NCBI RefSeq assembly: GCF_003026395.1 | Contig: NZ_PYOO01000011.1 | Span: forward strand, 57,697-121,696 | DNA length: 64,000 bases | Reading direction: 5' to 3' | Origin: Photobacterium iliopiscarium | GTDB taxonomy: Bacteria > Pseudomonadota > Gammaproteobacteria > Enterobacterales > Vibrionaceae | Part shown: positions 32,630 through 43,095 of the stretch, in pieces | How positions within the stretch are numbered: the stretch's first letter is position 1 | Layout: every line of letters begins with the position of its first letter | Translations under genes and position numbers: made by a program | Notes under the pieces: model-generated | The model's database searches: none | The model's input: the letters and a program-made list of their open reading frames with translations, nothing else | What the model was told of the DNA's origin: nothing

Positions 32630-32714
32630 GGCTATAACATTATAGACATACCAATTTTAAGATATTCATATTAGTATGCTGACCAAATTTTTCACTCTCA
32701 CCGACGAGCGCATC

Positions 32715-33413
32715 ATGAAACCATTGCCAGTGTTGAACTATAATCCGCCTACCGATCCTTGGTTAGACACTCTTTTTATTGATAGTGATATTATTGCCGT
32801 CAACAAACCATCAGGTCTGCTCTCAAATCCAGGTCGTCAGCCTGAGCACTATGACAGTGTATTTGCGCGCGTATTAGCTCAATATCCTCAATCACAAATT
32901 GTACATCGGTTAGATATGGGCACCTCAGGCTTAATTGTACTGGCATTAAATAAAGCCGCTGAACGTCATTTCAAAGCACAATTTCGTGAGCGTGAAACCA
33001 AAAAAGTGTATTACGCACGAGTCTGGGGACAGATGGAACATGATACGGGTACGGTTGATTTGCCACTAATTTGTGACTGGCCCAATCGTCCTCGTCAAAA
33101 AGTCTGTTTTGATGACGGCAAACCATCAGTGACTCACTATGAAGTATTAAGTCGTGATGAAAACAGCACCTTAGTGCGCTTATTACCAATTACTGGCCGC
33201 TCACATCAATTGCGCGTACATATGCAAGCACTAGGACACCCCATTTTAGGTGATAAATTCTATGCTAACGATGAAGCGATTGCCGCATCACCACGACTGT
33301 TATTGCACGCAGCAGAGCTAACATTTACCCATCCAGGGACTGATGAGCCAATGCATCTTTTTGCACCGTGTGAGTTTTATCCACAAGCACCAACCCAAAC
33401 AATTTACCCATAA
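32715..33413 (+). CDS. rluA: Dual-specificity 23S rRNA/tRNA pseudouridine synthase RluA
   Basis: RluA modifies U746 of 23S rRNA and U32 of several tRNAs. The catalytic motif VHRLDMGTSGLIVLAL, with the essential Asp, lies near residue 62. NKPSGLLSNPGRQ and GRSHQLRVHMQALGHPILGD are conserved family blocks. I prefer the ATG at 32715 (MKPLPVLNYNPPTDPW, 232 residues), which aligns with the E. coli N-terminus. An in-frame ATG at 32676 would add 13 residues and has no better ribosome-binding site. Confidence 0.9.
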   Translation: MKPLPVLNYNPPTDPWLDTLFIDSDIIAVNKPSGLLSNPGRQPEHYDSVFARVLAQYPQSQIVHRLDMGTSGLIVLALNKAAERHFKAQFRERETKKVYYARVWGQMEHDTGTVDLPLICDWPNRPRQKVCFDDGKPSVTHYEVLSRDENSTLVRLLPITGRSHQLRVHMQALGHPILGDKFYANDEAIAASPRLLLHAAELTFTHPGTDEPMHLFAPCEFYPQAPTQTIYP

Positions 33414-33479
33414 GCGGTAGGCTTCTTTCACAATGAATGCTAGCGTAAAGCCTGCATTCATTGTTTATTGAGACGACCC

Positions 33480-34433
33480 ATGGAAACCATCGTTTTTCTT
33501 GATCATGGCACTATTCCGGCACACATTAGTTTTCCTCGTCCCGCTTTCTGCCACCAATGGCATCAACACGACACAACCACACCATCACAAGTAATTGCAC
33601 GCCTACAACAGGCTACGATTGCAATCACCAATAAAGTTATCCTCAATAGTCAGGTTCTGGCCCAGTTACCACAACTTAAATTTATCGCTATTGCCGCAAC
33701 AGGGACTAACAACGTCGATCTCGACTATTGTCACAATCACAATATCAAAGTCGCCAATATTCAAGGCTATGCCACTCGCTCGGTACCTGAACATGTTATC
33801 GCGATGATCTTTGCCCTCAAACGCAATCTTGCAGGCTATCAACAAGACATCACTAACGGTGAATGGCAACGTCAGCAACAATTTTGTTTTTTCACCCATT
33901 CCATTACTGATGTCGCAGGATCAACCTTAGGGATCATGGGTAACGGCAGTTTAGGTCAAGCCGTTGCAACGGTTGCTAAAGCCCTCGGAATGAACATTCT
34001 ATTTGCCGAACATGCAGGGGCAACCCAATGCCGTGATGGCTACCATCCCTTTGAGCAAGTTCTGCGGGAAGCTGACATCATTAGCTTGCACTGTCCACTG
34101 ACAGCAACCACTAAAAATATGATTGCCGCGCCACAATTGGCACTGATGAAATCAAGCGCAATAATTATTAATACCAGCCGTGGCGGTCTGATTAACGAAC
34201 AAGCCTTAGTGGATGCGCTACTCTCACGCCAAATAGCGGGTGCGGGTATCGATGTGTTTACAACCGAGCCCGCATTACCGTCAAATCCTTTAATCGCTCA
34301 TAGTCAGTTACCAAACCTGATTTTAACGCCTCATGTGGCGTGGGGATCAGACTCTGCCATTCAAACATTAGTGAATCAATTGATTGATAATATTAATAGC
34401 TTCCATCAAGGCACCGATAAAAATCAGCTCTAA
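33480..34433 (+). CDS. D-2-hydroxyacid dehydrogenase (HprA-like)
   Basis: A 317-residue NAD(P)-dependent oxidoreductase of the D-isomer-specific 2-hydroxyacid family, closest in appearance to glycerate/hydroxypyruvate reductase. The Rossmann motif is GIMGNGSLGQAVA (about residue 149). The catalytic triad is visible as Arg in NTSRGGLIN, Glu in FTTEPAL and His in LTPHVAWGS. The ATG at 33480 is used. The frame opens at a TTG 12 bp earlier that is an unlikely start. Exact substrate is not readable. It interrupts the rluA-djlA order known from E. coli. Confidence 0.85.
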   Translation: METIVFLDHGTIPAHISFPRPAFCHQWHQHDTTTPSQVIARLQQATIAITNKVILNSQVLAQLPQLKFIAIAATGTNNVDLDYCHNHNIKVANIQGYATRSVPEHVIAMIFALKRNLAGYQQDITNGEWQRQQQFCFFTHSITDVAGSTLGIMGNGSLGQAVATVAKALGMNILFAEHAGATQCRDGYHPFEQVLREADIISLHCPLTATTKNMIAAPQLALMKSSAIIINTSRGGLINEQALVDALLSRQIAGAGIDVFTTEPALPSNPLIAHSQLPNLILTPHVAWGSDSAIQTLVNQLIDNINSFHQGTDKNQL

Positions 34434-34448
34434 TCTCAAATTTTAACC

Positions 34449-34482
34449 ACAAAAAAGCGAGCATTGCGCTCGCTTTTTTTAT
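34449..34482. terminator. Bidirectional terminator between the dehydrogenase gene and djlA
   Basis: AAAAAAGCGAGC (34451-34462) with GCTCGCTTTTTTT (34468-34480), 5 nt loop, A-run left and T-run right, between convergent genes. Confidence 0.9.
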
Positions 34483-34512
34483 TACGGTTCAACCATCGTT
34501 TCCGTTAGTTGA

Positions 34513-35358
34513 CTATTTAAAGCCTTTTTCTTTACGGATCAAATCATAAGCCGCTTGTAACTCTTGGGTTTTTTGCTTAGCGATTTCCATCATTTCTGGT
34601 GGTAAACCTTTTGCTGCTAATTTATCCGGATGGTGTTCATTCATTTGTTTACGGTAAGCACGTTTCACTTCTTGTGCTGACGCTTCATCATTAACACCCA
34701 ACACATTAAACGCATCGGCTAATTGATCGCGAGTGGGTGGCGCTTTAAAACTACCGCCTTGCTGCTGATGATAACCGCCTTGTTGAAAACGGAATGCGGC
34801 TTCTTGCATTTGCAAACGTTGCTCTAATTGCGCTTCTGAGAAACCAAGATAACGGGCAATAACATGCAATAATTCACGCTCTTTCGGATGTAACTCACCA
34901 TCCGCAAACGCGGCTTGAATTTGAAGTTCTAAGAAAAACTGTAATAGATCTGCACGCCCAGCACGGCTACGAACGCGATTAAGGGTTTCTTCTAGGGGGA
35001 AATTATCTTCTTTACCATTACGAAATGCATTTTGCGCTTGGCGACGAGACTCACCCTGTAGACCCATACGATCCATAATCGTACTAGCGACACGAATTTC
35101 GTTTTCAGTGACGCGACCTTTGGCTTTAGCCATGTGCCCCATGGTGGCAAAACAAGCATTAAAAAACTCTGCTTGGCGCTCGGCACTAGTGGCATTCTTA
35201 CCACCAAAACCGCCAAAACCACCATTCATTTGGCGGGCATACGCTTTATCAAATTGATGACCAATAAATAAGCCAATTAAAAAACCTATATATTTAGGGC
35301 CAAGTAATATTCCCAGTAGAGCACCGAAAATTTTTCCCCATATACCCGTTCTCTGCAT
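34513..35358 (-). CDS. djlA: Co-chaperone DjlA, membrane-anchored DnaJ-like protein
   Basis: DjlA, 281 residues, is a DnaK co-chaperone of the inner membrane. A single glycine-rich N-terminal membrane segment (IFGALLGILLGPKYIGFLIGLFIG, residues about 10-33, cited for position) is followed by a TerB-like helical region with the FADGELHPKE motif. A C-terminal J-domain from about residue 215 carries the HPD tripeptide in NEHHPDKLA. Divergent from lptD. Confidence 0.95.
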   Translation of the reverse strand: MQRTGIWGKIFGALLGILLGPKYIGFLIGLFIGHQFDKAYARQMNGGFGGFGGKNATSAERQAEFFNACFATMGHMAKAKGRVTENEIRVASTIMDRMGLQGESRRQAQNAFRNGKEDNFPLEETLNRVRSRAGRADLLQFFLELQIQAAFADGELHPKERELLHVIARYLGFSEAQLEQRLQMQEAAFRFQQGGYHQQQGGSFKAPPTRDQLADAFNVLGVNDEASAQEVKRAYRKQMNEHHPDKLAAKGLPPEMMEIAKQKTQELQAAYDLIRKEKGFK

Positions 35359-35528
35359 TCTATACTCTCTGGTAGTTCGTTAATTTTTTCACTGTTTACC
35401 CAACAGCATGCGCTGAAAAGATGCCGTCGCGTTAAATTTGCATTATGATAGCTGTCATTTATCGGGAATGCTTGTAAAAAGCGCAACAATTCGCCTTGCA
35501 CCAAATTGATACAGGAATGTTGAATTAG

Positions 35529-37931
35529 ATGTCACTTACCTCTCACAGTTTACTAGCCACAATGATTAGCTTAGCCCTTTATGGCCCAGCAATGGCAGCT
35601 GACATTACCTCTACAAGTGGTGATAGTCACAACCAAAAAACCATTGCCAATCCTGCTAATAATGCAATTAATGGTAACAAAAATCCAATTGCGATGGTAC
35701 GTGGTGTCTGCATCCCGGAAAAAGATCGCAAACAAGATACCAATAACGAACCGATCCATATCAGTGCTAACCGTGTTGAAGCGCAACAAAACAAAGCCGC
35801 AGTGTATTCTGGTGATGTCGTAGTGAAACAAGGCACGCGGACGATTATTGCCGATAAAGCAACCTTACAACAACCCACCAACATTGTTACCGCTAATGGC
35901 AATGTTTTCTATCAAGATGGCGGCATGGATATCGATGCTAAAAGCTTAACCAGCAATCTTGATACCAAAGATGCCCAAATGCATGATGCGGTCTATCAAA
36001 TGACCTGTCAGGCAGGCCGTGGTGACGCTAAATTAATTGAACGCCGCAATGTTGATGGCACTCAGTTTTACAAGATGACAGATGGTACGTACACCACCTG
36101 TCCAGATAACGATAAAAGCTGGCGTTTTGCCGCAGGTAGTTTAGATCGTGATGGTGACTCACCATTCGCGGATCTGTATAACGCCCGCTTTGAAGTCCTT
36201 GATGTACCTGTTTTTTATCTACCATGGTTACGTGTTCCAGTCACCGATCAACGCCTTACTGGTTTTCTATATCCGTCAATTAGCTACGGTTCGAAAAACG
36301 GTATGGAGTTAGAAACACCTTTTTACTGGAACATAGCTCCCAATTACGATTTAACTTTTACCCCTAAGTATATGAATCACAGAGGATTACAGTTAACCTC
36401 TGAGTTCCGTTATTTGTCTGATTTTGGTCAAGGTAAAGTAATCGGTGAATATTTAGGTCACGATAAAAAATACCAAGACTACGATAAACGTTGGGGTTTC
36501 CAATGGACACACAGCGGTATTATCGATAAAAACTGGTTGCTGAATATTGATTACAGCAAAGTCAGTGACGCACAATATTTTGATGACGTTGACTCAATTA
36601 TTGGTCAGCGTGAAGATAATAACTTACTACAAACGGCATCATTGGCTTATCGTAATGATAATTGGGACACCAACTTAATGGTGCGTGACTTCCAACCACT
36701 AACTGAAAGTGGCCAAGGCACGCAATACCGTTTAATGCCTCAATTATCAAGCACTTACTACAAATCAAATTTACCTTACGGTTTAGATTTTAGTTTACCA
36801 ATGAGCATCAGTAAATTTGATACTGATGATAGATCCAAGCCGACAGCAGATCGCGTAACAGTAGAACCAACATTAACCTTGCCGTATGCAACACCTTGGT
36901 GGTCAGTCACCACCCAAGCTAAATTAATGTATGCCCATTACAATCAACAATTTGATGTTCAGGCGAACCCAGATCTTAACACTCTCGACAAAACAGCAAA
37001 CCGTACGGTGCCAGAGTTTAGAGTCAACAGTAGCTTGTATTTTGAACGTGATACATCAATCATGGGCGAACATTACACTCAAAGTTTAGAGCCACAGCTA
37101 CAATATTTATACGTTAAAAATGTTGATCAAAGTGGCATCTATAACCCCGTTAATTATAACGGTGGCGGCTATGATTCAACCCGCTTACAACAAGACTATT
37201 ACGGTCTATTTAGCGATCGTACTTATAGTGGTCATGATTACATTGCGCCAGCTAACCAATTTACGGTCGGTGCCACAACGCGTTATTATGATGCAAACTT
37301 TAAGGAACGTTTTACCCTTTCATTGGGTCAAATTTTCTATATTGATAAACCCGTCGCTGATGGCACTGATGCAAAAAGCTATTCTGCAACTGCATTAGAA
37401 ACCGAATTCAATCTTGATGATAATTTATTCTTCAAGAGTGCAATGCAATATGATTCAAGTGAAAATGAGGTTCAACAAGGCAGCACTGCGGTTGAATACC
37501 GTAATGGTCGCGTTTTTGTCCAACCAAGTTATCGCTATGTATCCAGTAGTTATTTAACCAAATATGTTGAAAACCCTAACATTGAAGTCAATGGTAAGCG
37601 TGATGGTATTTCACAATTAGGTCTCTCTGCTGGCTTCCCTATTAACGATAATATTGATATTACTGCGGATTATTTCCAAGATATGAATGTCAATAAAATG
37701 CTAGAGAGTCGCGTAGGCTTAGTGTACCGCTCAGCATGTTGGATGATAGGTTTAAGCTATAATCGCTATGCAAAAGATCCATTGAACCAAGATTTTACCG
37801 AATACGACAGCAATGTTAGTTTCTCGTTTAGTCTCCTTGGGCTTCAAGGTGCGCGACCATTTGGTCAAACATCGGCAGATGATGGCGGCAATATTCTGGG
37901 TTATGCAGACCCATTTACACTTAAAAATTAA
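35529..37931 (+). CDS. lptD: LPS-assembly outer-membrane protein LptD
   Basis: LptD, 800 residues, inserts lipopolysaccharide into the outer leaflet together with LptE. Signal peptide ends near AMAA (residue 24). A periplasmic OstA/jellyroll domain follows (about residues 75-200: HISANRVEAQQ, VYSGDVVVKQG). A large C-terminal beta-barrel, rich in aromatic strand ends, runs from about 210 to 800. I count four Cys: 61, 160, 191 and 737. E. coli has an adjacent Cys pair near the C-terminus, but here that site (YRSACW) has only one. Followed by surA, whose product chaperones LptD. Confidence 0.96.
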   Translation: MSLTSHSLLATMISLALYGPAMAADITSTSGDSHNQKTIANPANNAINGNKNPIAMVRGVCIPEKDRKQDTNNEPIHISANRVEAQQNKAAVYSGDVVVKQGTRTIIADKATLQQPTNIVTANGNVFYQDGGMDIDAKSLTSNLDTKDAQMHDAVYQMTCQAGRGDAKLIERRNVDGTQFYKMTDGTYTTCPDNDKSWRFAAGSLDRDGDSPFADLYNARFEVLDVPVFYLPWLRVPVTDQRLTGFLYPSISYGSKNGMELETPFYWNIAPNYDLTFTPKYMNHRGLQLTSEFRYLSDFGQGKVIGEYLGHDKKYQDYDKRWGFQWTHSGIIDKNWLLNIDYSKVSDAQYFDDVDSIIGQREDNNLLQTASLAYRNDNWDTNLMVRDFQPLTESGQGTQYRLMPQLSSTYYKSNLPYGLDFSLPMSISKFDTDDRSKPTADRVTVEPTLTLPYATPWWSVTTQAKLMYAHYNQQFDVQANPDLNTLDKTANRTVPEFRVNSSLYFERDTSIMGEHYTQSLEPQLQYLYVKNVDQSGIYNPVNYNGGGYDSTRLQQDYYGLFSDRTYSGHDYIAPANQFTVGATTRYYDANFKERFTLSLGQIFYIDKPVADGTDAKSYSATALETEFNLDDNLFFKSAMQYDSSENEVQQGSTAVEYRNGRVFVQPSYRYVSSSYLTKYVENPNIEVNGKRDGISQLGLSAGFPINDNIDITADYFQDMNVNKMLESRVGLVYRSACWMIGLSYNRYAKDPLNQDFTEYDSNVSFSFSLLGLQGARPFGQTSADDGGNILGYADPFTLKN

Positions 37932-37978
37932 TGATCGTGGCGATAATACATATCGCCACTCAACATGACGGACTATAA

Positions 37979-39286
37979 ATGAAAAAGTGGAAATATTCGG
38001 CGCTAAGCGTAATGCTCATGGGTATGACTGCAACAGCAGTTGCGGCACCTCAACTGCAAGAGTTAAATCAAATTGTCACCACAGTGAATGATGGCGTTAT
38101 TTTACAAAGCGACGTTAATGCGATGTTGAAAACCGTCCATCTTAATGCTGCGGCAGAAGGCCAACAACTGCCTCCTAACAATATTTTACGCCAGCAAGTG
38201 ATGGACAAACTGATCATGGAAAACTTGCAAATCCAGCAAGCACAACAGCTGGGTTTACGCATTGATGATAGCCAATTAGATCAAGCCGTTGCTGATGTTG
38301 CTAAACAACGTAAAATGACCGTAGCGCAATTGCGTCAAGATTTAGCCAGTGCGGGTATTAGCTACCCTATGTTCCGTGAACAATTACGTAACGATATGCT
38401 AGCCTCTGAAGCACGTACTATTATTGTCCGTAAACGCGTCAATATTCTTCCCCAAGAAGTTGATAGCTTAGCGGCACAATTAGCAAAACAAACCCAACAA
38501 AATGTGCAATATAACATCAGTCAAATTCAAATTGCAGTTGACGATGGTGCAGATAAAGCCACCCGTGAAAAAGCCAAACAAGAAGCAGATAAAATTTATG
38601 CCGAGCTAAAACAGGGGGCTAATTTTGCTGAACTGGCTTACCGTTATTCAAAAGGTCCTAAAGCCCTAAAAGGTGGTGAGTGGGGTTGGATGAGCAAAGA
38701 AGAAATGCCTACTATCTTTGCTGACCAAATCAAAACCAGTAGCAAAGACAGTGTCATCGGTCCTTTCCGTAGCGGCGTTGGTTACCATATTTTAAAAATT
38801 AATGATGTTAAAGGCATGCCAACCGTTTCAGTGGTTGAAGTGAAAGCACGTCATATTTTAATTAAAACATCTGTTATTTTAAGTGATGCCGCCGCTAAAA
38901 AAGAATTACAACAAATTCGCCAAAAGATCATCAGTGGTAAAGAAACCTTTGCTGCCGCTGCAAAACAATACAGTGCAGATCCTGGTTCTGCGGCTAACGG
39001 TGGTCAACTAGGCTGGCAGGTACCGTCAATCTATGCGCCTGCTTTTGAAAAAGAAGTAGAAACATTACCTATTGATCAAATTAGCCAACCGTTTAAATCT
39101 CAATTTGGCTGGCACATTGTTGAAGTTGAAGGCCGTCGTAATGTCGATCGCACCGAAGCGGCATTAAAAAATCGTGCGGCTCAAATCCTATTTAATCGTA
39201 AGTTTAATGAAGAAGCACAAACCTGGTTACAAGACCTACGTGCTGGCGCATATATTGAACAAATGAATAAGGTAAATAATGGCTAA
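37979..39286 (+). CDS. surA: Periplasmic peptidyl-prolyl isomerase / OMP chaperone SurA
   Basis: SurA, 435 residues, escorts outer-membrane proteins, LptD in particular, to the BAM complex. Signal peptide with cleavage near AVAA (residue 23). A helical N-terminal chaperone domain follows ([18 protein letters not shown] onward). Two parvulin domains are marked by [25 protein letters not shown] (first, about residue 210) and [18 protein letters not shown] (second, about 330). It overlaps pdxA by 8 bp. Confidence 0.97.
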   Translation: MKKWKYSALSVMLMGMTATAVAAPQLQELNQIVTTVNDGVILQSDVNAMLKTVHLNAAAEGQQLPPNNILRQQVMDKLIMENLQIQQAQQLGLRIDDSQLDQAVADVAKQRKMTVAQLRQDLASAGISYPMFREQLRNDMLASEARTIIVRKRVNILPQEVDSLAAQLAKQTQQNVQYNISQIQIAVDDGADKATREKAKQEADKIYAELKQGANFAELAYRYSKGPKALKGGEWGWMSKEEMPTIFADQIKTSSKDSVIGPFRSGVGYHILKINDVKGMPTVSVVEVKARHILIKTSVILSDAAAKKELQQIRQKIISGKETFAAAAKQYSADPGSAANGGQLGWQVPSIYAPAFEKEVETLPIDQISQPFKSQFGWHIVEVEGRRNVDRTEAALKNRAAQILFNRKFNEEAQTWLQDLRAGAYIEQMNKVNNG

Positions 39287-40289
39287 TAACAAGCATATGA
39301 CTAACACACAACGGATTGTTATCACCCCAGGTGAACCGGCCGGGATTGGCCCTGATTTAGTCATTGCCTTGTGCCAACAACCTTGGCCGCACCAACTTGT
39401 CATTTGTGCTGATGCGCAGGTTATGGTAGAACGTGCGGCTCAATTAGGTTTACCTTTAACCATTTTACCTTATCAACCCGAGCTAACCGCTCAGCCGCAT
39501 CAAGCGGGTACAATGACAATAGTTCAGGTTGATAGTGCCGTTAAGGTTGTCTGTGGGCAACTTAACGAGCAAAATGGTCTCTATGTATTAGCGACACTAG
39601 AGCGTGCAGCCTTAGGCTGTATGAATGGTGAATTCGCAGCGGTTGTTACCGGCCCCGTTCATAAAGGGATAATCAACCGCGCTGGGGTTTCTTTTAGTGG
39701 TCACACTGAGTTTTTTGCGCAGCAATCAAATACAGCGCAAGTTGTTATGATGCTCGCAACGGAGGGTTTACGGGTTGCTTTAGTGACAACTCATATTCCT
39801 TTAAATTGTGTCGCAAAAGCTATTACAGAGCCTCGACTTAAGCAAGTTATTCGTATCTTGCATGCTGATCTAGTAACTAAATTTGGCATTGAATTCCCTA
39901 AAATTTATGTTTGTGGACTCAATCCTCATGCCGGTGAAGATGGCTGTTTGGGCATGGAAGAAATTGATACCATTGCTCCAACATTAGAACAACTACGTCA
40001 ACAAGAAGGCATGGATCTGATCGGACCGTTACCGGCTGATACCATCTTTCAAGAAAAATATTTAGCTAATGCCGATACGGTGTTAGCCATGTATCACGAT
40101 CAAGGGTTACCGGTGCTGAAATACAAAGGCTTCGGTAAATCTGTCAACATTACGTTGGGACTTCCCTTTATCAGAACTTCAGTAGATCATGGTACCGCAC
40201 TGGAACTCGCAGGTACTGGGCAAGCAGACATAGGTAGCCTTCGGACAGCGCTATCCCACGCCCTCGAATTGGTAGAAAAACAAGCATGA
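39279..40289 (+). CDS. pdxA: 4-hydroxythreonine-4-phosphate dehydrogenase
   Basis: PdxA, 336 residues, is an NAD-dependent metal enzyme of pyridoxal 5'-phosphate synthesis. [16 protein letters not shown] is the N-terminal hallmark. The metal-binding His residues lie in [20 protein letters not shown] and [17 protein letters not shown]. The ATG at 39279 has AAGG 7 nt upstream and overlaps surA; a second Met at 39297 is an alternative. It overlaps rsmA by 4 bp (ATGA). Confidence 0.96.
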   Translation: MANNKHMTNTQRIVITPGEPAGIGPDLVIALCQQPWPHQLVICADAQVMVERAAQLGLPLTILPYQPELTAQPHQAGTMTIVQVDSAVKVVCGQLNEQNGLYVLATLERAALGCMNGEFAAVVTGPVHKGIINRAGVSFSGHTEFFAQQSNTAQVVMMLATEGLRVALVTTHIPLNCVAKAITEPRLKQVIRILHADLVTKFGIEFPKIYVCGLNPHAGEDGCLGMEEIDTIAPTLEQLRQQEGMDLIGPLPADTIFQEKYLANADTVLAMYHDQGLPVLKYKGFGKSVNITLGLPFIRTSVDHGTALELAGTGQADIGSLRTALSHALELVEKQA

Positions 40290-41107
40290 GCAGCGATCAA
40301 GTCCACTTAGGTCACCGCGCGCGTAAGCGCTTTGGCCAAAACTTTTTAAAAGACCCATATATTATTGATGGCATAGTGTCAGCGATTAATCCATTACCAG
40401 GCCAAAACTTGGTAGAAATTGGCCCTGGCCTTGGTGCAATCACTGAATATGTTGGTAAGTTAGTTGATAAATTTACTGTTATCGAACTTGACCGAGATTT
40501 GGCTGAGCGTTTACGTAATCACCCAGATTTAGCATCAAAATTAACGATTCACGAAGGCGATGCAATGCGCTTCGACTTTACGCAACTTATTCAACCGAAT
40601 AACAAACTGCGTATCTTCGGTAACTTGCCTTATAACATTTCAACACCATTGATGTTCCACATTTTTGAATTCCATAAAGACGTGCAAGACATGCACTTTA
40701 TGCTTCAAAAAGAAGTGGTGAATCGTCTTGCCGCAGGCCCTGGTAGTAAAGCTTATGGTCGTCTAACGGTCATGGCACAGTACTACTGTAAAGTAATGCC
40801 TGTACTTGAAGTGCCGCCAGAATCTTTTGTGCCAGCACCAAAAGTAGATTCAGCCGTAGTACGTTTAACGCCATATGAAGTATTACCGTTCCCATGTACT
40901 AACCGTAAATGGCTAGATCGTGTGTGTCGTGAAGGCTTCAACCAGCGTCGTAAAACAATTCGTAACTGTTATAAAGGCTTGTTCACTCCAGAACAACTTG
41001 AAGCGCTAGGGGTTAATCCTGGCCATCGCCCTGAAAACATTACAGTTGAACAATTTGTTGCTATGGCGAATTGGCTTGACGCTAATTTCCAAAAAGAAGA
41101 GCAATAA
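40286..41107 (+). CDS. rsmA: 16S rRNA dimethyladenosine transferase
   Basis: RsmA (KsgA), 273 residues, dimethylates A1518 and A1519 of 16S rRNA in late 30S assembly. [11 protein letters not shown] at the N-terminus, the SAM loop [10 protein letters not shown] (about residues 42-51) and the NLPYNISTP catalytic motif (about 113-121) are complete. The start overlaps the pdxA stop, as in E. coli. Confidence 0.97.
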   Translation: MSSDQVHLGHRARKRFGQNFLKDPYIIDGIVSAINPLPGQNLVEIGPGLGAITEYVGKLVDKFTVIELDRDLAERLRNHPDLASKLTIHEGDAMRFDFTQLIQPNNKLRIFGNLPYNISTPLMFHIFEFHKDVQDMHFMLQKEVVNRLAAGPGSKAYGRLTVMAQYYCKVMPVLEVPPESFVPAPKVDSAVVRLTPYEVLPFPCTNRKWLDRVCREGFNQRRKTIRNCYKGLFTPEQLEALGVNPGHRPENITVEQFVAMANWLDANFQKEEQ

Positions 41108-41142
41108 CGTTATCGCGCATTCACAACCGCGCATATAACATC

Positions 41143-41188
41143 AGAACCCTGTGTAACATGTCACGTGTTAGACAGGGTTTTCTTTATT
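41143..41188 (+). terminator. Hairpin after rsmA, probable terminator
   Basis: AACCCTGT (41145-41152) pairs with ACAGGGTT (41172-41179), with an inner GTAACA/TGTTAG stem, followed by TTCTTTATTT. It precedes the apaG start by about 60 bp, so apaGH may have partly separate expression. Confidence 0.65.
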
Positions 41189-41241
41189 TATCAGCTAACA
41201 ATACTAAAATGAGAATAAATCATCAGCAAAGGATATTGCCT

Positions 41242-41625
41242 GTGAGTATCTCATCACCTCCTACCATCAAATGCCACATTGTCACTCATTACTTAGCCGA
41301 ACAATCACAACCAGAACTGCAACGTTATGTTTTTTCATATACCATCACCATTAAAAATTTAGGCAGAGGCAGCGCCCATTTACTTAAGCGGTATTGGTTA
41401 ATCACTGATGCTAATGCTAAAAAATTAGTGATTGAAGGTGAAGGCGTTATTGGGCAACAACCTCATATTAATGCTGCGGATGAATTCACTTATACCAGCG
41501 GTACTATTATCGAAACGCCTGTGGGTGTTATGCAGGGTAAATACACCATGGAAGATGATGCTGGTAATATCTTTATGGTCGAGGTGGCACCATTTCGACT
41601 AGCAATGCCGAACATTCTTCATTAA
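41242..41625 (+). CDS. apaG: Co2+/Mg2+ efflux-associated protein ApaG
   Basis: ApaG, 127 residues, is an immunoglobulin-like fold protein of uncertain function, linked in enterics to cobalt resistance. RYVFSYTITIKNLGRGSAHLLKRYWLITDAN, GEGVIGQQP and YTSGTIIETPVGVMQGKY (cited for location only) match the family. I set the start at the GTG at 41242 behind AAAGGA, which gives the family length. The open frame extends 28 codons upstream into the preceding hairpin and is unlikely to be translated. Confidence 0.9.
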   Translation: MSISSPPTIKCHIVTHYLAEQSQPELQRYVFSYTITIKNLGRGSAHLLKRYWLITDANAKKLVIEGEGVIGQQPHINAADEFTYTSGTIIETPVGVMQGKYTMEDDAGNIFMVEVAPFRLAMPNILH

Positions 41626-41675
41626 CCTAATGCGACTAATTTCATGTTAATTAACGCATTGATAATGGGAGCACC

Positions 41676-42494
41676 ATGGCAACTTATCTTGTTGGGGATA
41701 TTCAAGGCTGTTTACCCGATTTAAAAAAATTATTAGCACAAGCCAATTTCGATCCTCAAAACGATCATTTATGGCTTGCTGGCGATCTGGTTGCGCGCGG
41801 GCCTGAGTCTTTAGAAACATTACGCTTTGTAAAAGCATTAGGCGATCATGCTACGGTAATTTTAGGCAATCATGATCTACATTTACTGGCAGTATCTCAT
41901 CAACTCGCACGCGCAAAGAAAAGCGACAATATCCATCAGATATTTAGCGCTGAAGATGGCCCAGAATTACTTAATTGGTTACGCCACCAGCCATTATTAG
42001 CGGAACATCCACACTATCCACTAGTGATGGTACATGCGGGTATCACACCACAATGGACACTTGAACAAGCACGTCAACATGCTCAAGAAGTTGAACAATT
42101 ACTTCAGTCTGATGATTACGTGTGGCTATTAAAAAATATGTATGGTGATGGTCCTGATTGGTGGCAAGAGGATCTTTCGCGCTTAGAACGGCTACGATTT
42201 ACGATCAACAGTTTTACGCGAATGCGATTTTGCGATCCTCTCGGTCGATTGGATATGCACTGCAAAGTACAACCCAACGATCCCGCTGCTGGAAATTTGA
42301 TCCCTTGGTTTGATGTTCCGCGTGCTCAACCAGTAGGTAAAACCATTATCTTTGGCCATTGGGCGGCATTAATGGGCCACCAAGATGAACACTGTATTGG
42401 TTTAGACACTGGCTGCGTATGGGGCAATAGCTTAACCATGCTACGCTGGGAAGATCGACAACGATTTGTGACAGAGTGCCCGCTTTACGCCTGA
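41676..42494 (+). CDS. apaH: Diadenosine tetraphosphatase, symmetrical
   Basis: ApaH, 272 residues, cleaves Ap4A to two ADP and removes Ap4 caps from RNA. The metallophosphatase signature residues are in GDIQGC (about 7-12), GDLVARGPES (about 36-45), GNHDLHLL (about 64-71) and a later VHAG and GHWA. Start at 41676 behind GGGAGC. Follows apaG as in enterics. Confidence 0.97.
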   Translation: MATYLVGDIQGCLPDLKKLLAQANFDPQNDHLWLAGDLVARGPESLETLRFVKALGDHATVILGNHDLHLLAVSHQLARAKKSDNIHQIFSAEDGPELLNWLRHQPLLAEHPHYPLVMVHAGITPQWTLEQARQHAQEVEQLLQSDDYVWLLKNMYGDGPDWWQEDLSRLERLRFTINSFTRMRFCDPLGRLDMHCKVQPNDPAAGNLIPWFDVPRAQPVGKTIIFGHWAALMGHQDEHCIGLDTGCVWGNSLTMLRWEDRQRFVTECPLYA

Positions 42495-42503
42495 TCGGTC
42501 GTT

Positions 42504-42540
42504 ATAAAAATGCCGACAATCATTTGTCGGCATTTTTGAT
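42504..42540. terminator. Bidirectional terminator between apaH and folA
   Basis: AAAAATGCCGACAA and TTGTCGGCATTTTT form a long perfect stem with a 3-5 nt loop, between convergent genes. Confidence 0.92.
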
Positions 42541-42559
42541 ATCAACAAAACAACCTTAA

Positions 42560-43045
42560 CTATGATCGTTCTAGGATCACAAACTCCATCGCATACGCAT
42601 TTTTATCATCGGCATCATAATGCTGATTTTCAACACGATGCCAATGATCACCCCACTCAGGAAATTGCGTATCACCGCCATCAATATCAGCATCAATAAA
42701 GGTTAAATATAATCTATCCGCTATCGGTAAACACGCTTGATAAATACTACCGCCACCAATGATCATTAGCTCAGGCGCATCACCTGCGGCTAATTTTGCA
42801 GCCGCCATATCACTAACGACAGTGATCCCTTCTGCATAAAAATCAGGATTACGGCTAATAACAATGTTTAATCGTCCCGGTAATGGTCGTCCAATTGATT
42901 CAAAGGTTTTACGTCCCATCACTATCGGTTTACCTAGCGTGCAATGCTTAAACCATGCAAAATCAGCGGGTAAATGCCATGGCATGCTATTGTCTTTACC
43001 AATGATCCGTTGGTGAGCCATTGCAGCGATCATACTGATCTTCAT
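42560..43045 (-). CDS. folA: Dihydrofolate reductase
   Basis: FolA, 161 residues, reduces dihydrofolate with NADPH and is the trimethoprim target. MISMIAAMAHQRIIGKDNSMPWHLPADF-type N-terminus with the substrate-binding Asp (about residue 28) is clear. GRKTFESIGRPLPGR and IIGGGSIYQACLP form the NADPH site. GGAG lies before the ATG at 43045. Together with folK and folB this is the third folate gene in the window. Confidence 0.96.
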   Translation of the reverse strand: MKISMIAAMAHQRIIGKDNSMPWHLPADFAWFKHCTLGKPIVMGRKTFESIGRPLPGRLNIVISRNPDFYAEGITVVSDMAAAKLAAGDAPELMIIGGGSIYQACLPIADRLYLTFIDADIDGGDTQFPEWGDHWHRVENQHYDADDKNAYAMEFVILERS

Positions 43046-43095
43046 TTTGCATCTCCATTTACGTTGCCAGTATTCGTCTTGTCATTCTGTCGTAG

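Noticed and set aside
33468..33479. TTG start for the 2-hydroxyacid dehydrogenase
   Set aside because: No ribosome-binding site for the TTG; the ATG at 33480 aligns with family N-termini.
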